A DNA stretch of 64,000 nucleotides from Isoetes taiwanensis. Taxonomy: Eukaryota > Streptophyta > Lycopodiopsida > Isoetales > Isoetaceae. The stretch is taken from positions 13,183,877-13,247,876 of the forward strand of contig JAJEKV010000013.1 in NCBI GenBank assembly GCA_021234155.1, written 5' to 3'. The notes beneath the pieces are model-generated. The model ran no database searches and was not told the DNA's origin. It saw only the letters and a program-made list of their open reading frames with translations. Below are positions 42,155 to 53,789 of this stretch, one piece after another. A program made the position numbers and the translations under genes. Position 1 is the first letter of the stretch; each line of letters starts with the position of its first letter.

Positions 42155-42529
42155 TCATATTTTTTCCCTACGCTTTAAGTACCAGTATTTCTTAGAACTG
42201 GATGGGTTGCTCTGTAAGTTGTTGTATCCATGTGTTGTTGTGTTTAATTTTGCAATGTAAGTTTTCTCTAGTTTGTTTGCCTCTTTTTTGTCTTGTGTTT
42301 GATGGAGTATTTCCAATTTGAAATTTTGTATTGCTGGATGATAGAGATTTGTGTCATGAATCATTTTCATGTTTGGTTTTTTTAGGTGTTGGAAGAATCT
42401 TTTTGTTGGATGCTTGGATTGGCCAATGTACATTTTGTTATTTCGTATGCAGGTTATCTTGTATATTTTGATTGCATTGTCTTGTTTTGATGGTTTTGCT
42501 CCTGTTTCAATATGAGTTAGTTTTGTCAT
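42155..42529 (-). CDS. Stand-alone GIY-YIG endonuclease domain protein, 124 aa
   Basis: The fold signatures appear in order: KIYKITCIRNNKMYIGQS (the GIY and YIG elements, here IYK and YIG), KRFFQHLK with the conserved Arg, LEKTYIAKLNT with the metal-binding Glu, and GYNNLQ with the conserved Asn. It starts at MTKLTHIETGAKPSK and ends in a basic tail (KKYWYLKRREKI). GIY-YIG nucleases make single- or double-strand cuts and occur in homing endonucleases, repair enzymes and some retroelements. The position downstream of a Helitron Rep-helicase on the same strand suggests an accessory role, which is inference. Confidence 0.8.
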   Translation of the reverse strand: MTKLTHIETGAKPSKQDNAIKIYKITCIRNNKMYIGQSKHPTKRFFQHLKKPNMKMIHDTNLYHPAIQNFKLEILHQTQDKKEANKLEKTYIAKLNTTTHGYNNLQSNPSSSKKYWYLKRREKI

Positions 42530-42548
42530 GTATGTAATATATTTTATT

Positions 42549-42706
42549 AACCTTAGAACATTGAACGTTCCTCTAAGGTACTTTAATTGTTAAATGCCAG
42601 GTGTTTTTATGATGGATGTAAATTAGCCACTATATAGATTGTATATTTAAAAGCAAGCTTGTTTTGCATTGGAGTATCAATTGTCTTTAATTTTGAGATT
42701 TCAATT
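42549..42706. repeat. 160-bp segment shared with 54917-55070
   Basis: TAAGGTACTTTAATTGTTAA, TTTATGATGGATGTA and TTTTGCATTGGAGTATCAAT recur in the same order and orientation at 54.9 kb. It lies between two Helitron genes, so the other copy may be a Helitron remnant. Confidence 0.8.
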
Positions 42707-42753
42707 ACGTTGAATGCTTCCTCTTGGGAAGAATTCTATGTTTAAATATAGTT

Positions 42754-43828
42754 CTAACGATTGCTATCCAATATATGGGTGACCTTCTCAATTGTCATGG
42801 GGTTGTTTTCTTTGTGGTCATGGTTGCATGATCCCATCATTTTTCTCCATCGGTTTTGTGCGGTGGCCTTTTCAGCGAAATGCTTATTTGGGATCTTGAC
42901 GTTGTAGCCAAAATGTGAGTTTATTCCGTTAGATATTTTCTTGAGGAGCTCGTTGCCTTCAGTTTTCGTTAACTTTGCATAATCAGCGACAACATTGTTT
43001 GCTTTTAGAAAATACTTCAAGAAACCTGGGTTTTAACAAACGAAGAGTTTTAGCGAGAAAACTTAAAGCTAATGGTTAGCTTGAAGATGGATTAGTCTTA
43101 TAATTGACTAACTGAACCATATAACAAATCAATTTGAAATCAGCTTAACCGATGACATAAGGGAACTAGAATGCAATGGATTTTTGAAATTGTTCATTAA
43201 GATGATGTTTGAATTTTGTTGGTCAGGACATGCCTTGAGTGATATATGATATCTATTGGAAGCATGCATGGATACCTATGGATATACTTCTGATCAAGGC
43301 TATATGATATCTATTGGAAGCATTTTTTCCAAGAATGGGACAATCATTTTTACAGAACTTAGAAGCTATTTATTGGGTTTATGCATGGATATCTATGGAT
43401 ATGCATCTGATCAAGGCTGCTCAATGTTATGATGATATAAACCAACAAATTGTTTAGGTTTACCTTCTGCAGGATCTTCACTGTTGTCCCTTTGGAAGTC
43501 GTTTCTGTAAGCTCTTGCTGTTTCTTTAAATTCGATCATGTCATGCTTTGTGTCCCACCCTTGTATATAATCTTCTGGTGGTATTCCACATAGGTTAACA
43601 TGTCTCATTACTTGGCTTGTCAAAGTGTGTTTCATTGCACTGGACGATGCGTTCTTGATATCATCTTCTTTCTCTATTTCTTGCAAGTAATGCTCCCACA
43701 ACTAGCAGCGTAGGGTTAGAGAGTTTGTTAGTATATAGAGCACAAGTTTATTTGCACAATGGGTTGAGTACCTCTGTAACTTCCACCTCATTCTTCCGTT
43801 TCCCAGCGTTATTGTTTTTTGGGGCCAT
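42754..43828 (-). CDS. Three-exon gene of unknown function next to the Helitron, 188 aa
   Basis: The model is built from splice sites: exon 1 43828-43772 (MAPKNNNAGKRKNEVEVTE), intron 43771-43702 (GTACTC...CTGCTAG), exon 2 43701-43464, intron 43463-43026 (GTAAAC...CCCAG), exon 3 43025-42754. Frames join exactly to 189 codons including the stop. The product has a basic N-terminus, then LWEHYLQEIEKEDDIKNASS, CGIPPEDYIQGWD, and a C-terminal helical part (LLKKISNGINSHFGYNVKIP, HFAEKATAQNRWRKMM). No domain recognised; length and charge are compatible with a small DNA-binding accessory protein, but that is a guess. Confidence 0.6.
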
Positions 43829-43909
43829 TGTCTTTGTTATTAATCTGTCATAAAGGTGTGTTGTCATTCTGTTATGAGATTAAAATATTATTAAGGCTTG
43901 TACCTGCAT

Positions 43910-46900
43910 TTAATGCATAAGCAGAGCATTGTTTGGCTTGAAATCTGTAGGCTTGATTGGACGAATTATATGCAATTGTTGTGAGGTTCTAACTCTTGAG
44001 AGCATCACATAGAGCAGGCCTGGTGTAAATGCCTTTCTAACAACCACAATCACTTTGTGATCTATTGTTGACCCTTGGGACTTGTGACCAGTCATTGCAT
44101 ATGCTAGTGCTAATGGGAATGTCCTTTTGTACAAATGCTTGCCGTTATGGTATTTGTGAACCATCTTTGTCCTTTTAATTGTGACGTATTGAAGAGAATC
44201 ATTTATGCTGCATACAATAGATTGAACTTGGTTGTTGTCGTCGATATCAATGTATGTCACTATTGCTTTTGTACCATTTGCTATTGAGGATTGGAGGTCT
44301 AAGTTTGATGTGATAATGACCTTAGAACCCGTTGCGACATATGGGATTTCATGGAAAGTAGGTTCTGAAAGCCATGGTTCCACACCGCCCTCTTCCTTGG
44401 CATTTGTGTCAATGTGGACTTGCACTAGCTGGTTTAACGAGAACAGGTTCATGATTGCAAACTTATTGTAGAAGAGAACGTCCTCATTGTGGGAGCATAA
44501 TACTGTAGTATTCTGATCAATCAACTTCAGAGCTTCTGCCTTGTCAATGATGTTATTTTTTAGGTTGTTTACTAGCTCTGTATTTGTTGGCTCTCTGGTG
44601 CGAATGATATTGAGAAATGTAGAATAAGAGGGGTCCAATGAATGCCTTATGGATTGGTGAAGGTGGTATTTACGAGCTCTTTGAAAGTGAATGGAATTGG
44701 ATAGCAAGCATGCTGAGCAACATTCATCTTTATCTTTCTTATGGTAGTAAATTGGTGGAAGTTGTACATGGTCTCCAAACAGGAGTATTGCTCTTGTGAG
44801 AAGTATTTCATCAATTGAAGAGGACAATACTTCTGATATTTGGCGCAGAACCATATTGAATGTGACACTTGTCATCATGGACATTTCATCTATTACGATG
44901 ATGTCAAAGCTATTTATTTGCTGATACCTTATGTCTGATCTCGACAAAGTTGAGGGCCATTGGTTTTTCACCGGTATGGCGAATTGGTTGTGCACAGTAG
45001 TTGCTCTTCTTGATATTCCGCATGTAGCTATTCCGGTTGTTGCAGTGATGAGGACACGCTTACCGGCATCTTCGTAATGCTGCTGCAATTTCTTAATGAG
45101 GTAGGTTTTTCCAGAACCAGGTGTTCCTGAGATTACATGAATACCGTGTGGATTGCCCTTCAATTCTTCGAAGATTGCAGCTTGTGCATCCTTTAGAGGG
45201 TGATTGAGTTGATGTTCATGTAACAATGTGTTATTGTTGAAGTAACTTTCTATGTTTGGTGAGGACAATGATGATGTCTCTGCTGCAGTGAGTGTCTTGC
45301 TTAATATTGCATGAAGCATTTGCATTTGCTCCTCGTCTTCCAGTAGATGATACTCAATGTAAGAACCAATGTGCTTGATGATGTCTTCTTCACAATTCAT
45401 AATACCGTGGAGCTGACATTCAAGGATGTATGATTCTCCAGTGTTCTCTGTAGAGATTAGTTCGGACTCATGTGCAAACGGGATTTCTGAAAGTAGGATG
45501 TTGTAATAGAATTCTTCCGTATGATGAACTGGGTGGTAGTCAGTGAATCTAACCATTTGGTTTGTTTTGCATATCTTGTTTCCATAGTTGTCTATGGCAT
45601 AAGGATCTTTCTTGCTGCTAGGAGGATGGACACAATAGTTCTTCCAAAATTGCTTGAAAGTTAGGTGTTGCATAGAGCTTGGTCTTGCGACGTACAAGTC
45701 AACTGCATGGAGTGTAGGGCTTGAACCCCTACGTACAAGACGTTGCCTTGTTGAAGGTGGGGATGTGTCTATGAAGGTGACTGTGTCTGATCTTTGGATC
45801 GTTGGGATTTGTAAGCATGTGAGCGCTGCTTCTGTTGCTGATATTGGTTTCGACAAAACCATGGCGGATATTAGCTTGCACTTTGTATCATCCAAACCAG
45901 GCAACCCCAATTTTCTTATGTCATCTGCATTCAAGTTTAAATGACCATAGGGTTCACTTTTCATAGCGTACTTTAACAAATAAAATGACCGATTGCCATT
46001 TGTTACTCTCCGAAGGTTCATATGGGCGCCCCACAACATTAGTACAGTTGGGTGATATGGGACTACTCTTTGATGTTCTTTTTCTGGGCGATAGTATATC
46101 CATCTCTCACCTTTTTCATCAAGCTGGGCATTATGGAGAACATGTGGCTTAAATGGGAATCCGTATTTGCAATGCCTCGTTTTTCCATTTAAGTAGCATG
46201 AGTCCCTACAAGTATGGATTTGTTTTGTGACAACTAAGTTGTGGAGTTTTTGCTCAAATTGATCGTTTGATGGCTTGGGAATGTAAGCAACAATTTCATT
46301 TGTGATGCGGTCTACGTCTTCATTGGCAAGCCAAAGGATGATGTGAGCATGCAAGGAGTGTCGGTTTTGTACCTCGTATCATATGACGTGGTGAATGACA
46401 TTTTCTAGTATTCCATTACTCTTTAACACGTACAATTTGAGGAACATTTGTAGCCTACTATAGAATAACAAGGCACATTCCACTGGACAATCTATCCACG
46501 TGAATGTGTGGTTTATTTGTTGGACTATTTTCTCGATTTCATCAATTTCTGGCCATCTTGTATTGGAAACCTCATCTGATGTCAAAGTCAAGAACAATGT
46601 TGGAATTCCCCAGTACTGTACCATTGTTAATAAGTCTTTTAAATGCTTGCGGTGCCACGATGGGGAATTGGGGATTGTTTTGGGCACTTTATATTTTATC
46701 ACATGGCGCATGCATTCAATATCTGTGGATGTGGGGTGCTCTCTTTTGTATTTTAGCATGTCTCGGTCCAAGTAGCAGTTGTTTATGGAGTTGGCGAGAA
46801 GGACAGATTGTCTAACTTGAAACATCATGAGAAGGTATGGTTTGTATAATGTAAAGATGGAGAAGAGACAACTAATACGTGTCTTCAGGTGTTGGAAAAT

Positions 46901-47926
46901 GTCGTCTTTGTCTTGTTGCATTGTTCCATGGAGAAAGAGGAAAGGGAATATACATGATTCAAGGGTGAATGCCACCTCTTGCGCAGTTTTATCAATAATA
47001 CTTCTGTTAATCACAAGGCCAGTAACATCTGTGTAGGTTGGGTAGTTGTTTGTGGTAGATGTTTGTCTTGGTACTAGCTTTGGGAGCTCATAAACATTGC
47101 CCTTTGAAAATGGTTGGGTTGTTTGATAGGACGACATGTCTTCCAAAATAGAGAAGGCACGTATGTTCATATGTTGCATTGATGCATATGCTTGGTCATT
47201 TTTTGATCGTTCTGCTATTTTTTGAACAACACTTGCTGGTAAGATGCAAAGTCCTGTTCTTGGATTTGGTCTCTCATACAATGTTAGGAATTGCTTGACT
47301 AACATGTTGTTGTTCAGTAAGAACCCCAACAAACTTGCAACTGTTTTATTGTGTGAGTCATTGCTGAGACAGTCGTCTATGTCACCCCAACTTACAAGGG
47401 GATTGTCAAGGAGGCTCCTTTGCTGACTAGATCCAGTAGCTATAGAATTGAATTTCTTCTTCACAACTATGGAAATGTCTATCGACGATAGCAACTGAGT
47501 ATAAAATATTGGCAAGGTAAGTACTTGCCTTATGTACATTGGAGAGTAGGCTGGACTTGTAGATGTGGTGCCATTTGAACGATTGCACTTGCTACATTTG
47601 TAGTATCTAGCATTTGTAGCTGAAGTGTGCTTGTACAAAAAAGGGTTAATCAAGCAAAATGGAGGAGGATGTAGGTTGTCATGATAATGGAATTCGGCTG
47701 CATGATCAGAAGGTTGGCTATAGGATGCCTTGCCACAAATTGCGCAAATTTGCATGTTTTTGATGAGACTAGCTGTGTCTTTTATCCAATGGCATTGCAA
47801 TGATTGAATTTCTAGCCAAGAGGTGGCCGTTGGTCTTAAAGCAACTCGTCTTTTTTTAAACATTCTGGCTCGTGCTTCATTTCTTTTCCTTCGTAGGGTG
47901 GTCTTCCTATTTCCATCCCTGTTCAT
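43910..47926 (-). CDS. Helitron Rep-helicase (HUH endonuclease plus Pif1-like helicase), one in-frame stop
   Basis: A single frame of about 1,340 codons broken only by a TGA at 46381-46379. The N-terminal part has Cys pairs of zinc-finger type (CAICGKASYS, YYKCSKCNRS). The Rep part has FLTLTSDEVSNTRWPEI, the HUH motif LHAHIILWL right after the stop, and the tyrosine motif FYLLKYAMK. The helicase has Walker A GTPGSGKT, Walker B VIDEMSMM, and YAMTGHKSQGST and VMLSRVRTSQQL near the end. The enzyme nicks and unwinds for rolling-circle transposition. The stop would separate the N-terminal region from the HUH residues, so this copy is probably inactive unless the stop is read through or is a sequencing error. 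Confidence 0.93.
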
Positions 47927-48362
47927 ATAATCTTGGTTTTAGAAACACATTTACTTTGGTGCAATGTGCAACAAAGTCCTAGGATTGAATCAAACAATCC
48001 CCGGTTCAAATTAAAAAGTTCCGGTCCATATGAAATATTGTAGGATATACGGGCCGGTCCAAAAAATGGCGTATAAGGATTTGGGCCGGTTAAAGGCATA
48101 GGTCCTAGGATTTTTTTTGGTTATATTTTTATACTAGTAGGATTTTCTTACTAAGCTACTTTTATATAGGGAATGAAAATATTATATTTAATATACGCCT
48201 ACAATATTAAATCATATTAAACGACCACCTTTAAAACATTTTTTCATCATATAGTGCATGTATTATAGGTTTTGCAATGTACTACAACACTTGATGAGCT
48301 TGTAGAATGGTCTGAAATAGAAAAGTTTTATTTTGTTTCCATTGTATGTCCTTGTAAAGATA
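47927..48362. other. Region upstream of the Helitron gene
   Basis: No ORF. GGGCCGG motifs recur at 48049 and 48085. The 5' end of the Helitron may lie here; I could not place it. Confidence 0.4.
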
Positions 48363-48425
48363 AAAATAAAGATAATTTTTTATCGTCCACGAGAACCCTA
48401 TCGGGTTATGGGACCCAAACAAAGA
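48363..48425 (-). mobile_element. LINE 3' end (minus strand), same family as the 32-kb LINEs
   Basis: The minus strand reads GGGTCCCATAACCCGATAGG and then GTGGACGATAAAAAA, matching the LINE 3' ends at 32260-32300 and, in the opposite strand, 32527-32575. The element body upstream (48430 onward) is not clearly coding. Confidence 0.65.
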
Positions 48426-49134
48426 AAAGAGGGCGTGAGCCCCCTACAGAACAAAAAGGCATAAGCCTAAACAAAGCACAACATGGAGACAAAGCCCCGT
48501 AACAAAAAAGCTATTTGTTCTGATGATATGGTACTGCTGAGAGACCCTAGACATAGCCTGTCCACGGATTAGACGGCCAATGGTCTAGGATAATTGCTGC
48601 TCCTCCTCGGTATACCGCCCATTTCTTGTGTTGACGGGCTTCCCTAACCTTGCACAACTCATTCCGGCGATTGCATAGCTATATGGGAGAAAGACCTTCC
48701 TGTAATGAAAAAGTAGTGCCCCTCAAATGATTTCCGTGCTGAAGAACACTTAGACGACTCAACACATCCCGAAAGCGAATTAGAAGGTGTCAAGGTCGAT
48801 CAGGACGCGCAGCCCCCACCCTAGCTGCGGACACAAGTCCAATAGCGGGACATGCATAACCCCACGCGGAAAACCGCTTAGCGACCTCCAAATCTGTCGA
48901 CCCTCGGTCGTCCGTCTCCTCTACCCCTATAATAACGTAAATTCAAAGCTCGGTCTTGTGCGTCTCGGGGCCGGATCTCGCAACCAAATGGCGCGGGCCC
49001 CTCCTCCCCGTGTATCCGGCCCCTCATATACCTTTCTTGCCCTGCCGGTGTGAAGGTGAACATCGTGGGCGGCAGCCCTGGACACTAGCATCGGCACATG
49101 ATGGCACATGAAATGGATCCTCGGCCCAGATATA
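48426..49134. other. GC-richer sequence upstream of the LINE 3' end, no firm gene
   Basis: Short open frames on both strands, none with recognisable domains. It may be the 3' part of a LINE-mobilised transcript that includes the ORF at 49135-49440. Confidence 0.4.
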
Positions 49135-49440
49135 CTAGCATCGGTCGCGTAATGGCCCATCAACAGCCCGAGGTGTCTGTGAACCTAACTGCTTCAAAAT
49201 AGTTGCGTAAAGCAAATGAAGGTGGTCATACATGTAAGTCCGCTCAACACAGACCTCCCGCCCGTTAAAGTATCCCTTGCCCCAAAACTGTCTGATCATA
49301 TCCTGGTCCGATTCCGACTCGAAGAAAGAGACCACACGATGCTGAATATCAAGCAATTCGTCATGCGTGGTATGGTGTTTCATTTGCTGCCTTGCCATTT
49401 CTCTGGCTTTGCGGGTCATGGGAGAAGGCAAAGTTGCTAG
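49135..49440 (-). CDS. Hypothetical protein, possibly part of a retro-inserted transcript
   Basis: The frame is open from 49650, but the part resembling real protein starts near MTRKAREMARQQMKHH (49420) and continues HDELLDIQHRVVSFFESESD, RQFWGKGYFNGREVC and LHLLYATILKQLG. Hydrophilic and helical. No family recognised. A LINE 3' end lies 0.7 kb downstream on the same strand. Confidence 0.35.
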   Translation of the reverse strand, partial: LATLPSPMTRKAREMARQQMKHHTTHDELLDIQHRVVSFFESESDQDMIRQFWGKGYFNGREVCVERTYMYDHLHLLYATILKQLGSQTPRAVDGPLRDRC

Positions 49441-51267
49441 ACAGAGGCAGGTCAAAGCAGCTGGACCAGGCAAGAAGAGATAGAGCTGGATATGGTAAGA
49501 GGACTGGAACTTATAGGCTGGGCGGACATCAGTAGCTGGCCTAAGGTATATGGAATTGCAGCTGGTGTGGAAGAACTGTGCAGCCGCTGGGTTAATACCA
49601 GCAGAGAGATATGGGCCGTTTGACCCAGGAGTGGAAATTGGCAAACCCACCTAGATGGAGAGATGCGCCGCCAGAGCAGAAGGAACTAGAAAGAAACCCT
49701 GACCTAATGCAATAACCGACCTCTTATTCGAACTGACCTGATGCAAATCCCGGTGAATCAGAAGTAAAGGCCAAGAACCAGGCGGTGGAACTGGCTGGAA
49801 GCTGCCGGGAGCCTATGCTGGGGAATCCAAAACTGAAGCCGATCCTCTGTTCTTGCTGCTGCCGATGTCAGGTGCTGTTGTCTGGACTTGGTGCTCCCAC
49901 CTGAAGGAAAAGCTTCACAGAAAGAAGAAGAGACAAATGCTAAACAAGAAGGGACCGAAGATTTCGTTGCTGATGCATGGCCTGTCACAAAAATCCCCCC
50001 CTTTGCAGAATCGGATAGCCTGATATTGGCTCTTATACAATTGATCTGGGCGGGCCACAACGAAGAGCCACAAAGAAGGGCCACAAAGTAACCTGTGTTG
50101 AGAGATTCGTGTTGGGAAGACTCGTAGCAGATCTCCTCAGGCTGAAACTATCAAGACAGACGGATCAGCCAGACTATGGAGCCGTTGAGGCAGACAGAAT
50201 CTGTGGGTTGCCTGGAAGCTGCCGGATTCATGCTTGAGGCCGATTGTTTGCTCCTGAGGTTTTGCTACTGCTGCCCGACTAGATGTGATGCTTCGATGCT
50301 GGGGTTTTGTTTGATGCTATCCTCTGAACAAAAGCTCACATGAGCGACGAGCTACGGCAGGCCTGGGCGCCTAGGCGCTTAGGCGGCGCCTAGAAACTAG
50401 AAAGAGCAAATGCATAACAAGGTTGCGGAAGAGAGTGAAGAATTGTGCTATGTCGATAAGGGGCTTCCAATACGCTAGCTTTAACAACTCCAATTACCTA
50501 CATTTTTTCTTGGTGGAGTGTGCAATATCTATATATAGTGTCGTTATAGGACATGCTCGACTCGAGAATGCCTTTGCTGCTTTAGGTCTTTTCATGATGT
50601 TAAAGCAATGATGTACAATGACTTTCTGGTAGTATTTAAAGCAAAAGATGTTTTTAGCAAAGATTCAAGCTCATCATGTTAGGTCTTTTCATGATGTTAA
50701 AGCAATGATGTACAATGACTTTCTGGTAGTATTTAAAGCAAAAGATGTTTTTAGCAAAGATTCAAGCTCATCATGTAACGACATTCTCTTCCAATGAGGA
50801 TGTTCAACCTCAAGAGGGAGGGATGACATGAACTCCTTAGCAAAATTGGTTGATTTTCCAATACGCTAGCTTTAACAACTCCAATTACCTACATTTTTTC
50901 TTGGTGGAGTAGGTTTTTGGTTCACCACATTAGGTATCAGCACGATGTCATTCAACCTAAATGGTTCACCTTCAACCAATCTATAGTTGACAAGCAAGGT
51001 TGTGAATCCTAGGCCACATCAGGTTAGGAGCATTTGTTCATATCCCATTATTATTATTATTTTAAATACCAATATCTTCTCTTATTATTATGTATGAAGG
51101 GCTTGTAATTGGGATCGATTCTTTATTCCATGCATCTTTATGTGGGAGAGATCTTTCTTTAATAACACAGACGCATCAGATTTTTCAACAATTTGTAGTA
51201 CAAACTACAATACAAAAAGGTTTAGTGGTTGTCAATGAATGTTTGAGTTATCCAAGCATGTAAACAA
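49441..51267. other. Non-coding region with local duplications
   Basis: A GGAAGCTGCCGG...GCTGCC block recurs at about 49797-49870 and 50212-50280. A GC-rich palindromic GGCGCCTAGGCGC / GGCGGCGCCTAG motif lies at 50368-50396 and resembles a transposon end, without a partner. A 97-bp unit is doubled in tandem (50582-50678, 50679-50775). The block AATACGCTAGCTTTAACAAC recurs at 50468 and 50860. Confidence 0.6.
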
Positions 51268-51653
51268 CTATGAATTTCGTTGCAGTTGGATTTTCTTTTC
51301 TTCTATGAATGACAGAAATGAGAGTATGCCATGGATATGTGATTGTTGTTTTCTTAAGTGTTGCCGAACTATAGCTTGGAGTGTATTCAATTCTGAAAGG
51401 GTCATGTTTGGACGTTCTTCCAAGTTGACATGGAATGACATCATTGAAGCATGCAAATCAATGATGGATTGCTCCAACTGAGCAATGTCTTGAAGCACAT
51501 TGTCTGTATCATTATTTGTAGGCGCCTGTAAAATAAAAGCATGATGTTAATTGATGCTTTTTCTTTTTTGATGCAACAGAAAATTTGTCTTACGATAGGG
51601 TTGAGGATGGGAAGATCTTCAGCACATAAGTTGTCTTCATTATTATCTTCCAT
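51268..51653 (-). CDS. Small two-exon gene of unknown function, 105 aa
   Basis: Exon 1 is 51653-51594 (MEDNNEDNLCAEDLPILNPI), intron 51593-51526 (GTAAGAC...TTTTACAG) and exon 2 51525-51268, joined in phase 0. The product continues APTNNDTDNVLQDIAQLEQS and ends FIEEKKIQLQRNS. Acidic N-terminus, then a heptad-like helical region. No family recognised; the clean splice sites are the main support. Confidence 0.45.
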
Positions 51654-51921
51654 CTTTGGCCTAAGACACAGCTGGGCGCTCTATAAATCCAATGTTCGGA
51701 GGTTGTACGTAAAGGTTAAATACGTAATCAAGCTTGAGCAAAAAATACTTGATGGGCTTGACCAAAAGCAGATATTGTAGTAGCAAATGCAGGTTTGCCA
51801 TATACATGCAATGAACTTTTGATTCCAAAGGACTGGCTATAGTGGGATTCACCGTATTGAATGTGAGGAGAAATCCAGAAGGAAGATTTACAGAAAATCT
51901 ATCAACTAAGCGCTTATGGGA

Positions 51922-53050
51922 TGTATGTATTAGCTTAAGTCAAGGTTGTGAATGTGCATTTTTCATGTTTGTTCCTTTTAGGACAAAAATCATTAATCGC
52001 ATAAAGGGGCTTGTAACATATTAAGAAAGTAATCCGGTGGTGACATTAAAATGACAGTGAACTCAACAACAAAGAAGCTGAAGGTTTTGTGACTTCATGG
52101 ATTTCGTCAAAATGCTTCAAATTTCTAAGGAAGAATGTTCACACAGTGGATGGATTGGCTATGTTGATGTACTACATGTTTTGTCTTTTGTATAACAAAT
52201 TGACAGTGAAGATACTGCCTCTAAGTGAGGAAGCTTGAAAGATATATCTAAGTCCCAAAACAGACCACAGACTTATGGGCCATGATGGGGATTACAAAAT
52301 ATGCCTGGGATGGGAAACATAATTTGGCTCTAGAATGTGTTTCAGATATGCAAGTAGAAGTCATGCAGCTAAATGAACTGTCCCTATCGATCAAAATAAT
52401 CGTATGCAGCAGGATTGGATCAATAGAGCAAGGTAGGCTTGTCCATGGGCACATTATTAAAATGAAACTGCAATCAGACCTTCTATTGTAGGCTATGCAG
52501 AGCAGGCTAATGGCATTCTTATTCAAGAATCTTGGAGGGAGATGGGAAAAGAAGGCATAGATCCAAAGGAAGCAACATTTCAGGGTGTTCTCTTAGCACA
52601 CTTTACCACACAATTATATTGCTCACTTCTCATTATGCTTGCAAGACTGAATAACATTTTCAATCGAAATGGAATTTTAACTCTGGAAAACAACCTTGCA
52701 AACAAGACACTAAGCTAAAGGGGCTATGTATGTATTAGCTTAAGTCAAGGTTGTGAATGTGCATTTTTCATGTTTGTTCCTTTTCAGACAAAATCTGTAC
52801 ACTGCATAAAGGGGGCTTGTAACATATCAAGAAAGTAATCCGGTGGTGACATTAAAATGACAGTGAACTCAACAACAAAGAAGCTGAAGGTTTTGTCACT
52901 TCATGGTTTTCATCAAAATGCTTCAAATTTCTAAGGAAGAATATTGTCTTTAAGAAGAAAATTGAAGCACACAGTGGATGGACTGGCTATGTTGATGTAC
53001 TACATGTTTTGTCTTTTGTATAACAAATTGACAGTGAAGATACTGCCTCT
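51922..53050. repeat. 300-bp duplication flanking a PPR fragment
   Basis: 51922-52222 and 52723-53050 share ATTAGCTTAAGTCAAGGTTG, AAGTAATCCGGTGGTGACAT and CAGTGAAGATACTGCCTCT in the same order; the second copy has a 20-bp insertion. A PLS-type PPR fragment lies between them. Confidence 0.8.
52400..52660 (+). pseudogene. PLS-type PPR gene fragment
   Basis: GSIEQGRLVHGHIIKMKLQSD (plus strand) and, after a frameshift, GYAEQANGI...EMGKEGIDPKEATFQGVLLA are typical of plant PLS-class PPR repeats. It is too short and broken to be functional. Confidence 0.75.
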
Positions 53051-53634
53051 GTTAAGACACTAAGCTAAAGGGGCAGGGTTTCTCTGTTATGGAGTTGCTT
53101 ACAACAGAAGAAATTAGTTCAAAAGGTCAATATTTATGGATAGCCATTTGAAGTGTAATGCATCTGACTATGTAGATCAGAGTTATCTTGTTCCAGCAAA
53201 TCAAGCAACTTTAAAGAACATTTCATTTATGCTAGTTACTCACCTGTTCAAATAGGATTCAAATGAGATAATGCCAATGGAAGGATGAATTTGAATTCCT
53301 GCAAGATAACGCCAAGGGAAGGATGAGTTTGAAATACTGTAAATACCACGCATTAAGATAATCTAAGGCCCAAACTGTGTATCATATTGACAACCTGAAG
53401 AGCACGTTGAAGAGGACCAGCGCCCTTGTATAATGGTATCAAGCTTGGATAAATATTCGTTGTCCCTGCAAGAAATCGAGGCACAATTATAAAGTAGAAT
53501 GTAATGCAACCAGAAGATACTTCAAGTGGCCAAATATCATGGAAACCAAGAAACTATTAAAATCTCTTTGACTCTGTCACGTGCAGCAACCATCCCTAAA
53601 AGTTAATTGACAAAGGCCATCTTTTCCAAAGTAT
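53051..53634. other. No gene seen
   Basis: AT-rich sequence without recognisable coding or repeat features. Confidence 0.45.
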
Positions 53635-53740
53635 TTGCATGTTTGCTTGCACATAGGTGCAAAATACCTATATGGATGTGCTATTGGATCTGCACCTTTA
53701 CAATGTGGTTGGATAGTTGATTCTTTAAAGGCAAAACAGT
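53635..53740 (+). pseudogene. PPR-derived fragment, inverted relative of 57302-57395
   Basis: ACCTATATGGATGTGCTATT, GGATCTGCACCTTTACAATG and TTGATTCTTTAAAG match the reverse complement of the segment at the end of the PPR fragment at 57.3-57.6 kb. Confidence 0.75.
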
Positions 53741-53789
53741 GTTTACCAAAAGTCAGGTATGTAATTGTTGTCAAGTGTGCAATTGAAAT

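Larger units (their letters stand above)
42155..47926 (-). mobile_element. Helitron-type rolling-circle transposon with accessory genes
   Basis: Minus-strand cluster: Rep-helicase (47926-43910), a gene of unknown function (43828-42754) and a GIY-YIG nuclease (42529-42155), spaced 80-230 bp apart. The limits given are those of the genes; the terminal TC and CTRR-type ends with hairpin were not found with confidence. The accessory genes could instead be neighbours or captured host genes. Confidence 0.6.
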
